Assembly (NCBI GenBank): GCA_030680405.1
Contig: JAUXVT010000052.1
Location: forward strand, 1 to 64,000
Reading direction: 5' to 3'
Length of the DNA: 64,000 nt
From: Thiobacillus sp.
GTDB lineage: Bacteria; Pseudomonadota; Gammaproteobacteria; Burkholderiales; Thiobacillaceae
Below the pieces are notes generated by a model that did not search any database, had not been told where the DNA came from, and was given only the letters and a program-made list of their open reading frames with translations. Made by a program: the position numbers and the translations under genes. Shown here in pieces: positions 28,026-37,618 of the stretch; the stretch's first letter is position 1, and the number at the start of each line of letters is the position of its first letter.

Positions 28026-29513
28026 ATGCTGCCTAAACTCGCTGAAAACAAACAGGAAATCACCGCCAAATTGCTGGAAACAGCAGGCCATGCGCTGCTG
28101 CTTTTTCCGGTGTCGAAATCCCTGCCCGACGTGCCGGGCAGCGTTGAACTCAAGGCGGTGATGAAGCGGCGCGACATCAAGATCGACGCGCTGGCCAAGT
28201 CGCCGGTGGCGGTGCAACTGCCCGGCGGCACGCTCGCGGTGGTCGCCATGCTCAAGGCCGACGCGAGCACCTTCGAGACCCACGAGCTGGTGCGCCGCGC
28301 GCTGGCGCTGCTGCTGGCCGAGCATCCGAAGACGCTGACACTGGCCGTGTTCGGCGAGGCCGCGTTCAAAACGCGCGCGGCGGAAGCGGCGGTGTACGTC
28401 GCGCTGGTCAACGCCGTGCCGCTGCCGTCGAGAAAATCAAAAACCGATGCCGTCCTCAAATCCGTGCAGCTCTTTGGTCACAAGTCCGCCGACGGTTTCG
28501 CCCGCGTGCAGGCGCTGGCCGAGGGCAACACGCTCACCCGCAGCCTCACCGTGCAGGGGCCGGACGAACTCACGCCCGGCGTCTACCGCAAGCGCATCAA
28601 GGCGCTGGCCAAGCAGTATGGCTGGACGGTCGAGGAATACAGCTTCGACAAGCTGAAGAAGATGGGCGCGGGGGCGTTCTGCGCCGTGGCGCAGGGCTCG
28701 CCGGCGAAGGACGCGGCGATTGTTCACATCAGTTACAAGGGGCCCAAAGGCAAGGGGTCAGGAGTCAGGGGTCAGGGGTCAGGGAAGAAGGTGGCGTTCG
28801 TGGGCAAGGGCATCTGTTTCGACACCGGCGGTCACAACCTCAAGCCGGCCAAGTACATGCAGGGCATGCACGAGGATATGAACGGCTCGGCAGTGGTGCT
28901 CGGCATCCTCGCCGCCGCATCGAAACTCAAGCTGCCCGTCGCGCTGGAAGGCTGGGTCGCGCTCGCCGAAAACCACATCAGCCCCGAAGCCTACCGGCAG
29001 AACGAAGTGGTCACGGCCTTGAACGGCACCACCATCGAAGTCGTCCACACCGACGCCGAAGGCCGCATGGTGCTGGCCGACACGCTGACGCTGGCCGCGC
29101 GCGCCAAGCCCGACCTCATCGCCGACTTCGCCACGCTCACCGGTTCCATGCACTATGCGCTCGGCAGCCGCATGTCCGGCGTGTTTGCCTCTTCCAGCGC
29201 GATTGCGCACCAGGCCTCGCGCGCCGCGATATCAAGTGGTGAGCGCATCGTCGTCTTTCCGTATCCCGAGGACTACGACAGCAGCCTCGATTCGACGGTG
29301 GCCGACGTCAAGCAGTGCAGCATGGAAGGCGAAGCCGACCACATCCTCGCCACCCGCTTCCTGTCGCGCTTCGTCGGCGACATGCCGTGGCTGCACATGG
29401 ACCTGTCGGCGCACAGCTGCAAGGGCGGGCTGGGCGCGGTGATGAGCGATGCCAACGGCTTTGGCGTGGCGTGGGGGATCAGCCTGCTCGAGGCTGAAGG
29501 CAGCCAGGGCTAG
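28026..29513 (+). CDS. M17-family leucyl aminopeptidase
   Basis: VAFVGKGICFDTGGHNLKPAKYMQGMHEDMNGSA, NTDAEGRMVLAD-like HTDAEGRMVLADTLTLA. Confidence 0.9.
   Translation: MLPKLAENKQEITAKLLETAGHALLLFPVSKSLPDVPGSVELKAVMKRRDIKIDALAKSPVAVQLPGGTLAVVAMLKADASTFETHELVRRALALLLAEHPKTLTLAVFGEAAFKTRAAEAAVYVALVNAVPLPSRKSKTDAVLKSVQLFGHKSADGFARVQALAEGNTLTRSLTVQGPDELTPGVYRKRIKALAKQYGWTVEEYSFDKLKKMGAGAFCAVAQGSPAKDAAIVHISYKGPKGKGSGVRGQGSGKKVAFVGKGICFDTGGHNLKPAKYMQGMHEDMNGSAVVLGILAAASKLKLPVALEGWVALAENHISPEAYRQNEVVTALNGTTIEVVHTDAEGRMVLADTLTLAARAKPDLIADFATLTGSMHYALGSRMSGVFASSSAIAHQASRAAISSGERIVVFPYPEDYDSSLDSTVADVKQCSMEGEADHILATRFLSRFVGDMPWLHMDLSAHSCKGGLGAVMSDANGFGVAWGISLLEAEGSQG
28753..28784. repeat. Heptanucleotide tract inside the aminopeptidase ORF (aggggtc aggagtc aggggtc aggggtc aggg)
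   Basis: Direct read; translated in-frame as GSGVRGQGSG. Confidence 0.95.
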
Positions 29514-29731
29514 AGCTGATCGGCGATGGTCGCGAGGTTGGTTGAAAGCAGCTGATGGAAAGTGATCGCGTGCGGGTGTTGGCGATCATGCACGGCAGCG
29601 TGATTTTGGCGGAATGGAATTCAAGCCCTGGGGAAATGGGTGGCGAATATCGTGTCGACCCCATTTGCTGTTCACCGAGCGCCATCGGCGAGCAACTCGG
29701 TGTTCCTACGGTCGAGGAGAAGCAAGATGGC

Positions 29732-30052
29732 TTATTTCTTCCGCAAAATGTCTCCGGCCCAACTTAGTGCGGCCGAAACCGTGGGGAACCCGATGGTACT
29801 GGTAAGGAGGACGATTGCATGGTAAACCTCCTCGACAGTTGCCCCGTTTTCGATCGCTCTTCTTATATGGCTGTGAACGGCACCCTCGGAATGTATCACT
29901 ATAGCCGCGGCGAGCTGGATCAGGTTCGCAGTCTTCTCATCGAGCGGCCCCTGTCTTTTGAGAACCTTGCCGAGCTCTTCGATCGCATCGATAAATTCCT
30001 GATGTTCTTTTTTCTCGAACAGATAATGTTCGGGGAGTTTTTCCTTTGACAT
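29732..30052 (-). CDS. Carboxymuconolactone decarboxylase/AhpD-like protein
   Basis: GPLDEKTANLIQLAAAIVIHSEGAVHSHIRRAIENGATVEEVYHAIVLLTSTIGFPTVSAAL. Confidence 0.85.
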   Translation of the reverse strand: MSKEKLPEHYLFEKKEHQEFIDAIEELGKVLKRQGPLDEKTANLIQLAAAIVIHSEGAVHSHIRRAIENGATVEEVYHAIVLLTSTIGFPTVSAALSWAGDILRKK

Positions 30053-30141
30053 AAGATCCTCCAAATTTGGCTCCTGAGAATCCAATTCTAGCTAAAAACC
30101 AGCTAACCTGAACTCGAAAGAAATGGCGGGAAAAGGGAGAA

Positions 30142-30171
30142 ATGGGGTCAGTTCAGTCTGACCCATTTGCC
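30142..30171. repeat. Imperfect palindrome aaatggggtcagttcagtctgacccattt
   Basis: Inverted arms ggtcag/ctgacc and aaatgg/cattt upstream of the pseudouridine synthase gene. Confidence 0.55.
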
Positions 30172-30192
30172 GTCCCCGAATCCGTCCCGACC

Positions 30193-30924
30193 ATGAAATT
30201 GCATCCTGCCCCGACAAGCCCGTGTATTCCATCCATGGCGCTGACCATAATCCCGGCTCCCGCCAGCCCCGCCATCGCGCCCCTCTATGCCGACGACGCC
30301 CTGCTGGTGGTCGACAAGCCCAGCGGCTTGCTGGCGGTGCCGGGGCGCGGCGCTGACAAGCAGGATTGCCTGAGCGCGCGGGTGCAGGCCTGCTATCCCG
30401 ACGCCCTGATCGTGCACCGGCTGGACATGGCCACCTCCGGGCTGATGGTGATGGCGCGCGGCCCGGCGGCGCAGCGCGAACTGAGCAAGGCATTCGCGGC
30501 GCGGGAGGTGAAGAAGCGCTACGTCGCGGTCGTGGCCGGCCGGCTGCAAGCGCCGCCGGAAGGCCGGGGAATCCCGGATGGCTGGGGAACGATCGACCTG
30601 CCCATCATCGTCGACTGGCCCAACCGGCCCCTGCGGATCGTCGACCCCCTGCGCGGCAAGCCGAGCCTCACCCGCTGGCGTGTGCTGGGGAACGAGGAAA
30701 CCGGTTTGAGCACCCGCGTCGAACTCGAACCGGTCACCGGCCGCTCGCACCAGTTGCGCGTTCACCTGCGCGAACTGGGTCATCCGATCCTGGGCGATGC
30801 CCTTTATGCGCCGCCGGACGTGCAGGCCCTGGCCGGGCGGCTGCTGTTGCATGCCTGGTCGCTGAGCTTCGTGCACCCGCTGACGGGGGAGGCGCTTGCG
30901 TTCGAATCTGCTGCACCGTTCTGA
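30193..30924 (+). CDS. RluA-family pseudouridine synthase
   Basis: LLVVDKPSGLLAVPGRG, IVHRLDMATSGLMVMA, PVTGRSHQLRVHLRELGHPILGDALYA. Confidence 0.93.
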   Translation: MKLHPAPTSPCIPSMALTIIPAPASPAIAPLYADDALLVVDKPSGLLAVPGRGADKQDCLSARVQACYPDALIVHRLDMATSGLMVMARGPAAQRELSKAFAAREVKKRYVAVVAGRLQAPPEGRGIPDGWGTIDLPIIVDWPNRPLRIVDPLRGKPSLTRWRVLGNEETGLSTRVELEPVTGRSHQLRVHLRELGHPILGDALYAPPDVQALAGRLLLHAWSLSFVHPLTGEALAFESAAPF

Positions 30925-30933
30925 CCACGCGCT

Positions 30934-31440
30934 TCAGCGCGTCTTCAGCACCGCGGCCCGGGGCACCACCAGCCGCACGTAATCGAGCGCTTCGTAATTG
31001 CGAATTTGTGTCGGGCCGGTGGGCGCTACGTCGATGTAGGCGGGGAAATCCTCGGTCGCCAGCCCACGCCTGCCGGCATAGGTCTCGCAGACATGCACCG
31101 GAATGCCGTCGTCGCGGCTGAGGCTTTCGGCAATCTGGTGTATAGCCTGGTTGCCGGCGCGTTTTCCGGTCTGCAGGGCAAACATTTCCTGACCGTGCGT
31201 CACCAGCGCCATCGGCAGGCCGGGATGGCGCGCCTTCAGGCGCTGCGCGGCCTGCTTCACCCAGGGCAGCGCCACGTCCAGCGCGACCGGGTCGCGGTCG
31301 ATGATTTCAAACACCACCCCGGCGGGCGCCGCCGGGCGCGCCAGCAGCTCGTCCAGGGTGAGCGGCGCGGCGACGGCCGGGCCGGCCAAGGCAAGCAGCG
31401 CGATCCAGAAGGGCAATAAACGGTCGAGCAGGCAATTCAT
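30934..31440 (-). CDS. DsrE-family/periplasmic hypothetical protein with signal peptide
   Basis: Signal-like MNCLLDRLLPFWIALLALAGPAVAAP; DsrE-like fold suggested by VFEIIDRDP...LKARHPGLPMALVTHGQEMFAL. Confidence 0.55.
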   Translation of the reverse strand: MNCLLDRLLPFWIALLALAGPAVAAPLTLDELLARPAAPAGVVFEIIDRDPVALDVALPWVKQAAQRLKARHPGLPMALVTHGQEMFALQTGKRAGNQAIHQIAESLSRDDGIPVHVCETYAGRRGLATEDFPAYIDVAPTGPTQIRNYEALDYVRLVVPRAAVLKTR

Positions 31441-31596
31441 GGGTTCGATTCCAAAGTGGGCGTTCTTTCTAAGAATGCAGGCGCGGGCACTTCGTTCCGC
31501 GACGCATTGGTGAAATATACCCATTGGTTGACCGGATTTGCCGGACGTAACCTGTGGAGTCTGACGGCCGGCTGCGACCGTCACCCTGAAAAACGA

Positions 31597-31847
31597 GGAG
31601 AGAACACCAGGAAAAACCTGCGGCCGATTGTATTCACTTCATTGCTTGCGCTGGCATCCCCCTGTTGGCGCAGCAGGACCACGGGCACCAGGGCGGCGGC
31701 GAGATGGGCGGGATGGGTGGCATGCCGTGCTGCAAGGGTAAGCAAGGCGGCGGAGGCGGCGACACCGCCGCACTCGAAAGGCGTATTAGCGAGTTGGAAA
31801 AATGCCTCGACCTGATGCAGCTGATGCTTCAGCGCAAGCAGAGCTAA
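31597..31847 (+). pseudogene. Small exported Gly/Met/His-rich protein with apparent lesions
   Basis: gaggag SD followed by AGG instead of ATG; KNLRPIVFTSLLALASP then frame change to LLAQQDHGHQGGGEMGGMGGMPCCKGKQGGGGG...LERRISELEKCLDLMQLMLQRKQS. Confidence 0.5.
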
Positions 31848-31865
31848 AGCGGCGCTGCGCCGACT

Positions 31866-33167
31866 TTAGTCCGGCCCCGCCATCCCAATCACAAACCGAT
31901 GTTTCCCCGAAACCGTCTGCGGGATGTCGTCGAGATAATTCACCTCCAGCCCCATCTGCCCATCCACGTCCCTGCGGATGCGCACCTCCAGCGATGCCAG
32001 CGTTTCGGCGCTTAGCGACTGAGAGGCGACCAGGTTCAGCGCGAGCCGGTCGAGGTCGCGCTGAACCCACTGGTATTGCCGGATCTGCGTCTGGCCGTAC
32101 AGCAGGCGGTTGAAGTAGGACGGGTGGACGGTCTTGCCGCTCCTGGTGCGGATGAGGTCGTTCTGCCGGCACAGGTCCATTTCCATCAGCGGAAACGGCA
32201 GGCCGCACGTGCATTCGCTGTCGAGCAGGCGGCCGGCGTCGCCGATGTCGTAGCGGATCATCGGCATCAGCCGATTGGTGAGCGAGGTGACCAGCAGCCG
32301 GTTTTCATTCTCCAGCGTCATCGATTCGAGATAAACCATGTCGGTGAAGACGTGCATGAAGCCGAGCTGGCATTCGCAGGCGATGTTGGGGATTTCGCGG
32401 CTGCCGTACTGGTTGTACACCTTGCAGCAGAAGGCCTGTTGCATCCGCTGGCGCTGGCTGTCGTTGAGCACTTCGGCGGTGGAGTAGACGCCGATTAGCG
32501 TCTTCGGCATGGGGATGCGGTTTTCGATCGCCACGCGCGCGACTTCCGCCAAAACACTCGCATAGCCCTGCAGCAGCACGGGGCGGTAACGCTGGATAAA
32601 GCGTGCCCACTCGACGAGCTGCACTTCGGTGTACTCGTACGCTGAAATTGTGTGCTCTGCCGCGACGAAGTCGCCGAGCTGCGCGCCGAACACGCCGCCG
32701 GGGACGACGTCCTGCCGCGCGCCCCAGAAGTTGAGGATTTTCTGCCCCGGCCGCCAGCCCGACTGCATGTAGCTGCGCATCATGCCGGCGCGCATCAGTT
32801 CGTGCTTGGCGTCGTCGTACCAGAAGGCGAGCGGCTTGCCGGTGGAGCCGCCGGTGTGGCCGATCTTCACCTGGCTGCGGTCGGCGTTGCGCGCCAGCAG
32901 GTCGTCCATGTGCCGGATCACGTCGTCCTTGCGCAGGATGGGCAGGGCGCTGAGGTCGAGCGTGCCGCGCTTCAGAAACGGGGCCAGCGTTTCCTCGTAG
33001 TACGGGGTGTGGGTGGCAGCGAAGGCGACGATATCGGCGAGGTCGCGTTGCTGCTTGGCCAGCAGTTCGTCGCGGCGCATCGCCTGCGTGTGTAGCAGTT
33101 GGTCGAGATGCGCATAGCGCAGCGGATGGCGCCTGCGGTGCAGCGCGTGCCGCAGGCGTTCGATCAT
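31866..33167 (-). CDS. Phenylacetate-CoA ligase/CapK-like adenylate-forming enzyme
   Basis: KIGHTGGSTGKPLAFWYDD, YGSREIPNIACEC, MIRYDIGDAGRLLD. Confidence 0.87.
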   Translation of the reverse strand: MIERLRHALHRRRHPLRYAHLDQLLHTQAMRRDELLAKQQRDLADIVAFAATHTPYYEETLAPFLKRGTLDLSALPILRKDDVIRHMDDLLARNADRSQVKIGHTGGSTGKPLAFWYDDAKHELMRAGMMRSYMQSGWRPGQKILNFWGARQDVVPGGVFGAQLGDFVAAEHTISAYEYTEVQLVEWARFIQRYRPVLLQGYASVLAEVARVAIENRIPMPKTLIGVYSTAEVLNDSQRQRMQQAFCCKVYNQYGSREIPNIACECQLGFMHVFTDMVYLESMTLENENRLLVTSLTNRLMPMIRYDIGDAGRLLDSECTCGLPFPLMEMDLCRQNDLIRTRSGKTVHPSYFNRLLYGQTQIRQYQWVQRDLDRLALNLVASQSLSAETLASLEVRIRRDVDGQMGLEVNYLDDIPQTVSGKHRFVIGMAGPD

Positions 33168-35023
33168 GCCGGCTGTTGCGCCAACGCGGCCAGTGCCTTG
33201 CCCCAGGCGCGCCGGTCGTCGTGATAGCGGGCAATGGCGGCGAGCTGGTGGGTGCGCCAGCGCTGCCAGTTTTCTTTCGAGGCGATGCGCGCATGACACG
33301 GCGAATCCGTGCCGAAGTTGCGCTGCATGTTGTCGAAGAACGCGCGGAAATGCGCGCGCGCTTCGGCGTGTGCGGGCGCGTGCCACCAGCGCGCCGGATC
33401 GTTCAGAACGCGCGTCAGCGCATCGAGTTTTTTCACAATCACTGCGTGTCTCGCGCGGTATTGCTGCGTCATGTCGGCGTGCACGGCGTCGAGCGTGGCG
33501 GCAACGACTTCACTGGACACGGCTTGTTGCGGAAAGCCCAGCGCGGCCAGCCGCTCGACGGTGAACAGCATCACGTCGCCATAAAACTGCCGTTCGAATT
33601 CGTCGGCAAGGTCGATGGTGTCGGCGTGGGTGACGACGCCGGGGCGGAACTCGGCCTCGCCGGTGGCATCGAGGGTGCGTGTGTGCAGCATCGGCAGGTT
33701 GGCGGAGACGAACCTTTTACCCAGCCCGCCTTTCATCAGCCGCCCGAGCGTGGGGCCGGACATTCTCAGGCGCAGAGGCGCGAAGGGGATGAACCAGTTC
33801 AATGCCCGCGGGCGGAAGACGTAATTGCCGGTGTAAACCGTGCGCGCGGGTTGCACGCTATCCAGGGCGGGCTGGTGGCGGTACCAGGTGATGCGGGTGG
33901 GGTGCTCGCCGTGGAAAAAGCTTTTCAGCCGCTGCGCGAAGTCGTCGAAGCACCTGGCATTGCTCGGCGTGCCGGCAAGCATGCAGCGGTAGCGATAAGC
34001 ATTGGTCGGATGCTGGAAGCCGAACAGGCCGGCCATGTCGTGATACGCAGCGTTGGCCTCCTGCGTGTTCGCCGCGTGCGGGCGGTAAGGCAGTGCGGGG
34101 TCGCTCGCCGCCATCTCGTGCAGGAAGCCCGCGACGTCGTCGAGGAAATTGCCTGCCATCACGGCGGGGGAGACGGGCGGGTCGCCGACGACTTTTCCGG
34201 TGAGCACGTCGGCGTCGGTCTCGCTGAAAATCGCGTCCAGCTGCGCGAAGAAATTCACCGCGCACACGTTGCCGTCGCCGTCTGCCGTTTCCACCTTCAC
34301 CTTGAACTGCTGGTCGGCATCGAGCGTGTAGAAAAGCAGCGGCGCATACGATTCCATCCCGCCTTGCGGGACTTCAGCGCGTAGTGGATCGGAGTACCCC
34401 TCAAGGGGGTATTGAAAAGAATCCTTTAGGGCGTCCGATGCTTGATATTGCGATCCCTGAAGTTGCGCCAACTTCAGATAGGCGATGTTGCGCATCATCG
34501 CCTGGCCCTTGTGGCCGAAAGCGTCGCGCGGCACGGTGCCGACGATGGTGCTGAGATCGGCCACGCCGGCGAGCGAGTCCATCAACTCAAGCTGCTCGGC
34601 CAGGCCGAAGTAGTCAACGACCAGCCCCTGGGCGTCGAACTCGCGGGCGATGGCCTGATTCGCGGCGATGAGGTCGGGCGCTTGCGTGTCGTCGGCGAGG
34701 ATGACCGAGACCTTGCGGAAATGGCCGTCCTTCATCCCGCCGTAGCCGAACGCGCGGCAAAGTTCCAGCAGGCTCGCGAGGCAACGGCGCAATTGCGCCG
34801 GGCTGTCGGCAACCGGGATGACGAGGACGAAATGGTGGCGGCGGTCGTCGCCACGTGCGGCGACCAGCACTTCCAGCCGCCGCCATGCCGATTGATACGA
34901 CGGCAACAGGGATTCGTTGAAGCCGCCTTCCCACAGCGCGGTTTCAAACCGGGCAATAACGGCGTGCTGCGCCGCGATTTGCTCTTCGGGGCTAGCGAGC
35001 CGACAGATAGAGGGGGAAGACAT
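33164..35023 (-). CDS. Large uncharacterised protein with glycosyltransferase family 2-like features
   Basis: HHFVLVIPVADSPAQLRRCLASLLELC...VSVILADDT; LLFYTLDADQQFKVKV; VLTGKVVGDPPVSPAVMAGNFLDD. ATGA overlap with the downstream gene. Confidence 0.6.
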   Translation of the reverse strand: MSSPSICRLASPEEQIAAQHAVIARFETALWEGGFNESLLPSYQSAWRRLEVLVAARGDDRRHHFVLVIPVADSPAQLRRCLASLLELCRAFGYGGMKDGHFRKVSVILADDTQAPDLIAANQAIAREFDAQGLVVDYFGLAEQLELMDSLAGVADLSTIVGTVPRDAFGHKGQAMMRNIAYLKLAQLQGSQYQASDALKDSFQYPLEGYSDPLRAEVPQGGMESYAPLLFYTLDADQQFKVKVETADGDGNVCAVNFFAQLDAIFSETDADVLTGKVVGDPPVSPAVMAGNFLDDVAGFLHEMAASDPALPYRPHAANTQEANAAYHDMAGLFGFQHPTNAYRYRCMLAGTPSNARCFDDFAQRLKSFFHGEHPTRITWYRHQPALDSVQPARTVYTGNYVFRPRALNWFIPFAPLRLRMSGPTLGRLMKGGLGKRFVSANLPMLHTRTLDATGEAEFRPGVVTHADTIDLADEFERQFYGDVMLFTVERLAALGFPQQAVSSEVVAATLDAVHADMTQQYRARHAVIVKKLDALTRVLNDPARWWHAPAHAEARAHFRAFFDNMQRNFGTDSPCHARIASKENWQRWRTHQLAAIARYHDDRRAWGKALAALAQQPA

Positions 35024-36650
35024 GTTTGTCGAGCAGGATTTCGATGAGGTTGATCGCGTTTTCCAGGTCGGCGTTTGCGAACAGGGCGTCGAGGTCGGCC
35101 TCGGTCTCGATGCGGTAATGCGGCACGCCGAACGACTGCGCGAGCAGGCCGAAGTCGGGGTTGCTGAAGTCGCAGTCGATGTAGCGTTCACCGTAGAGCT
35201 GGAACTGGTTTTTGCGGATGAGGCTCAGGGTGCCGTTGTTGATCACCACTACATTGAGCGGGATGCCGTAGTTCACCGCCGTCATCATTTCCATGCAGCA
35301 CATCTGGAAGCCGCCGTCGCCGAGGATGGCGAAGGTGGGGCTGTCCTTGGCAAAGCAGCGCGCCCCGATCGCCGCAGGGATGGCGTGGCCGAGCGACGAG
35401 ATGCCGGAATTCGGGAAATAGTGATTACGGTCTGAGACGTCGAAGTAGCTTTGCGCGAAGACGATGTTGTCGTCGAACACCAGCGCATTGTGTGGAAAGC
35501 GCTGGGCGAGCCCGCTGAAAAAAGCCTGCATCAGGTGGAATTGTGTCTGATGCGCGGCGCTGTTGTTGTCTCGCGGCGTGGCAGCCTGGTGGCCGTCGAG
35601 CAGGTCGCGGTCCTTGGGCGGCGTGCCGTCGGCTTCCAGCGCGGCGAACACGTCTTCCATTACCGCGCGGATGTCGCCGCAGATCGCCACGTCCGGCTGG
35701 AACACGCGGCCGAGCTGCGTGGCGTCGCGGTCGACCTGGGCGATTTTCTTGTCGGCCAGGAGCTTGGTGTCCCACAGATAGCTGGTGCGTTCGTTGAAGC
35801 CCGCACCGAGAAAAACCAGCAGGTCGGCGTGCTCGACGAGGTAGCGGTAGGCGTCGCCGTTGGAGGTCACGCCGAGGCAGCCCAGCGACAGCGGCGTCCC
35901 TTCCGCAACCACGCCCTTGGCCTTGAGACTGGTGGTGACCGGGATGTTGAAGCGTTCGGCGAAGGCGGCGACGAGGTCGCGCGCACCCGCCTGGATGCAG
36001 CCGTAGCCGGCGACGATCACCGGATTGCGTGCGGCGCGCAGCAGCTCGGCCAGTTCGGCGGTAGATGTCGTGTGGCCTAGCGCCGCCGGGGAGGGGAAAT
36101 GAATCTGCTCGAGCACGCTGTCGTCGACCATTTCCTTCTGCACGTTGTACGGGATCGAAAGCAGCACCGGCCCCGGCTCGCGCCCGAGCAGCGCCTGCGT
36201 GGCCTGGTTCAGCACCTGGCCGAGGTAGTCGGTGCGCTCGACCAGCTTGTGATAGCGGGTGATGCTGGCGAACAGCGCGCCCTGGTCGATGGCGCCGCCT
36301 TCGCCCGAGCTTTCCTGCAGGCCGCCGCGGCCGAAGATGTAGGTCGAGGTCTCGCCGGTAATCGCCAGCACCGGCAGCCGCTCGGCGTAGGCGTTGGCGA
36401 TGCCGGTGATGAGGTTGGTCGCGCCCGGCCCCGCCGTGGCAATGCAAGCCGACGGCCGCCTGGACACCCGCGCATAGCCGCCCGCCATGAAGGCCGCGCC
36501 CTGCTCGTGCTTCACCAGCACGCTCTTCACTTTCGAATCATGCAGGCGGTCGTAGATGGGCAGAACGTGCGCGCCCGGCATGCCGAAGATATGGTCGATC
36601 CCCAGGCGCTCCAGATACCGGACGATCAGTTCGCTGACGGAAATATTCAT
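34992..36650 (-). CDS. Thiamine pyrophosphate-dependent enzyme (acetolactate synthase-like)
   Basis: MPGAHVLPIYDRL, VKHEQGAAFMAGGYAR, TAGPGATNLITGIANAY, GDGGFQMCCMEMMTAVNYGIPLNVVVINNG (TPP motif). Confidence 0.92.
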   Translation of the reverse strand: MNISVSELIVRYLERLGIDHIFGMPGAHVLPIYDRLHDSKVKSVLVKHEQGAAFMAGGYARVSRRPSACIATAGPGATNLITGIANAYAERLPVLAITGETSTYIFGRGGLQESSGEGGAIDQGALFASITRYHKLVERTDYLGQVLNQATQALLGREPGPVLLSIPYNVQKEMVDDSVLEQIHFPSPAALGHTTSTAELAELLRAARNPVIVAGYGCIQAGARDLVAAFAERFNIPVTTSLKAKGVVAEGTPLSLGCLGVTSNGDAYRYLVEHADLLVFLGAGFNERTSYLWDTKLLADKKIAQVDRDATQLGRVFQPDVAICGDIRAVMEDVFAALEADGTPPKDRDLLDGHQAATPRDNNSAAHQTQFHLMQAFFSGLAQRFPHNALVFDDNIVFAQSYFDVSDRNHYFPNSGISSLGHAIPAAIGARCFAKDSPTFAILGDGGFQMCCMEMMTAVNYGIPLNVVVINNGTLSLIRKNQFQLYGERYIDCDFSNPDFGLLAQSFGVPHYRIETEADLDALFANADLENAINLIEILLDKHVFPLYLSAR

Positions 36651-36773
36651 GTGCCTTGGTTCTTATCGTGTTCTGCAGTCTCGATCCATCCGGCACGCGC
36701 TGACGCGCCCGGAAGTCCCGGATTTGAGCACAAGACGGCGTGCGGGGGAACCGCCCCGCCGGCAGGATGCGGC

Positions 36774-37610
36774 CTAGCCGGCCAGCGCCCGCGCGTGAAA
36801 CGCCAGATGCTCGCCGATAAACGTGGCGATGAAGTGGTAGCTGTGGTCGTAGCCGTCCTGCATCCGCAGCGTGAGCGGGATGCCGCGCGCGGCGCACGCA
36901 GCTTGCAGGTTTTGCGGAAAGAGTTGCTCGGCCAGAAATTCGTCGGCGATGCCGTGATCGATCAGCGTGGGGGGAAGCGGTGCGCCGGCGTTGACCAGGC
37001 AGGTGGCGTCGTAGGCTTCCCAGGCTTTTTTGTCATCGCCGAGATAGGCGCTGAAGCAGCCTTGCCCCCATGGGCTGATCACCGGGTTGCAGATGGGGGA
37101 GAAGGCGGAGACCGAGGCATACATGCCGGGGTTTTTCAGCGCGCAGATGAGTGCGCCGTGGCCGCCCATCGAGTGTCCGCTGATGGCGCGCTTGCCGGGG
37201 ATCACGGGAAAGTTGGCTTCGACCAGCGCGGGCAGTTCGCGGGTGACGTAGTCGTACATCTGGTAGTGCGTGGCCCATGGTGCTTGCGTGGCGTTGACGT
37301 AGAAACCGGCGCCCTTGCCGAGGTCGTAGCGCTCGGGCACGTCGGGCACGTCGTCGCCGCGCGGGCTGGTGTCGGGCATGACGAGGATCAGGCCGAGCTC
37401 CACGCAGTAGCGCTGCGCCCCGGCCTTCACCCGCACGTTGTCGTCGGTGCAGGTCAGCCCCGACAGCCAGTACACCACCGGCAGTTTCTGCGTCGCGGCC
37501 TGCGGCGGCAGGTAGATCGAAAAGGTCATGCTGCAGTGGCAGGTTTCGGAGTCGTGCTGCCAGCGTTCGAGCCAGCCGCCGAATTCCTTGATTCGTTCAA
37601 TTTTTTTCAT
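36774..37610 (-). CDS. fghA: S-formylglutathione hydrolase
   Basis: 278 aa; [48 protein letters not shown]. Confidence 0.95.
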   Translation of the reverse strand: MKKIERIKEFGGWLERWQHDSETCHCSMTFSIYLPPQAATQKLPVVYWLSGLTCTDDNVRVKAGAQRYCVELGLILVMPDTSPRGDDVPDVPERYDLGKGAGFYVNATQAPWATHYQMYDYVTRELPALVEANFPVIPGKRAISGHSMGGHGALICALKNPGMYASVSAFSPICNPVISPWGQGCFSAYLGDDKKAWEAYDATCLVNAGAPLPPTLIDHGIADEFLAEQLFPQNLQAACAARGIPLTLRMQDGYDHSYHFIATFIGEHLAFHARALAG

Positions 37611-37618
37611 CGTTGGCC

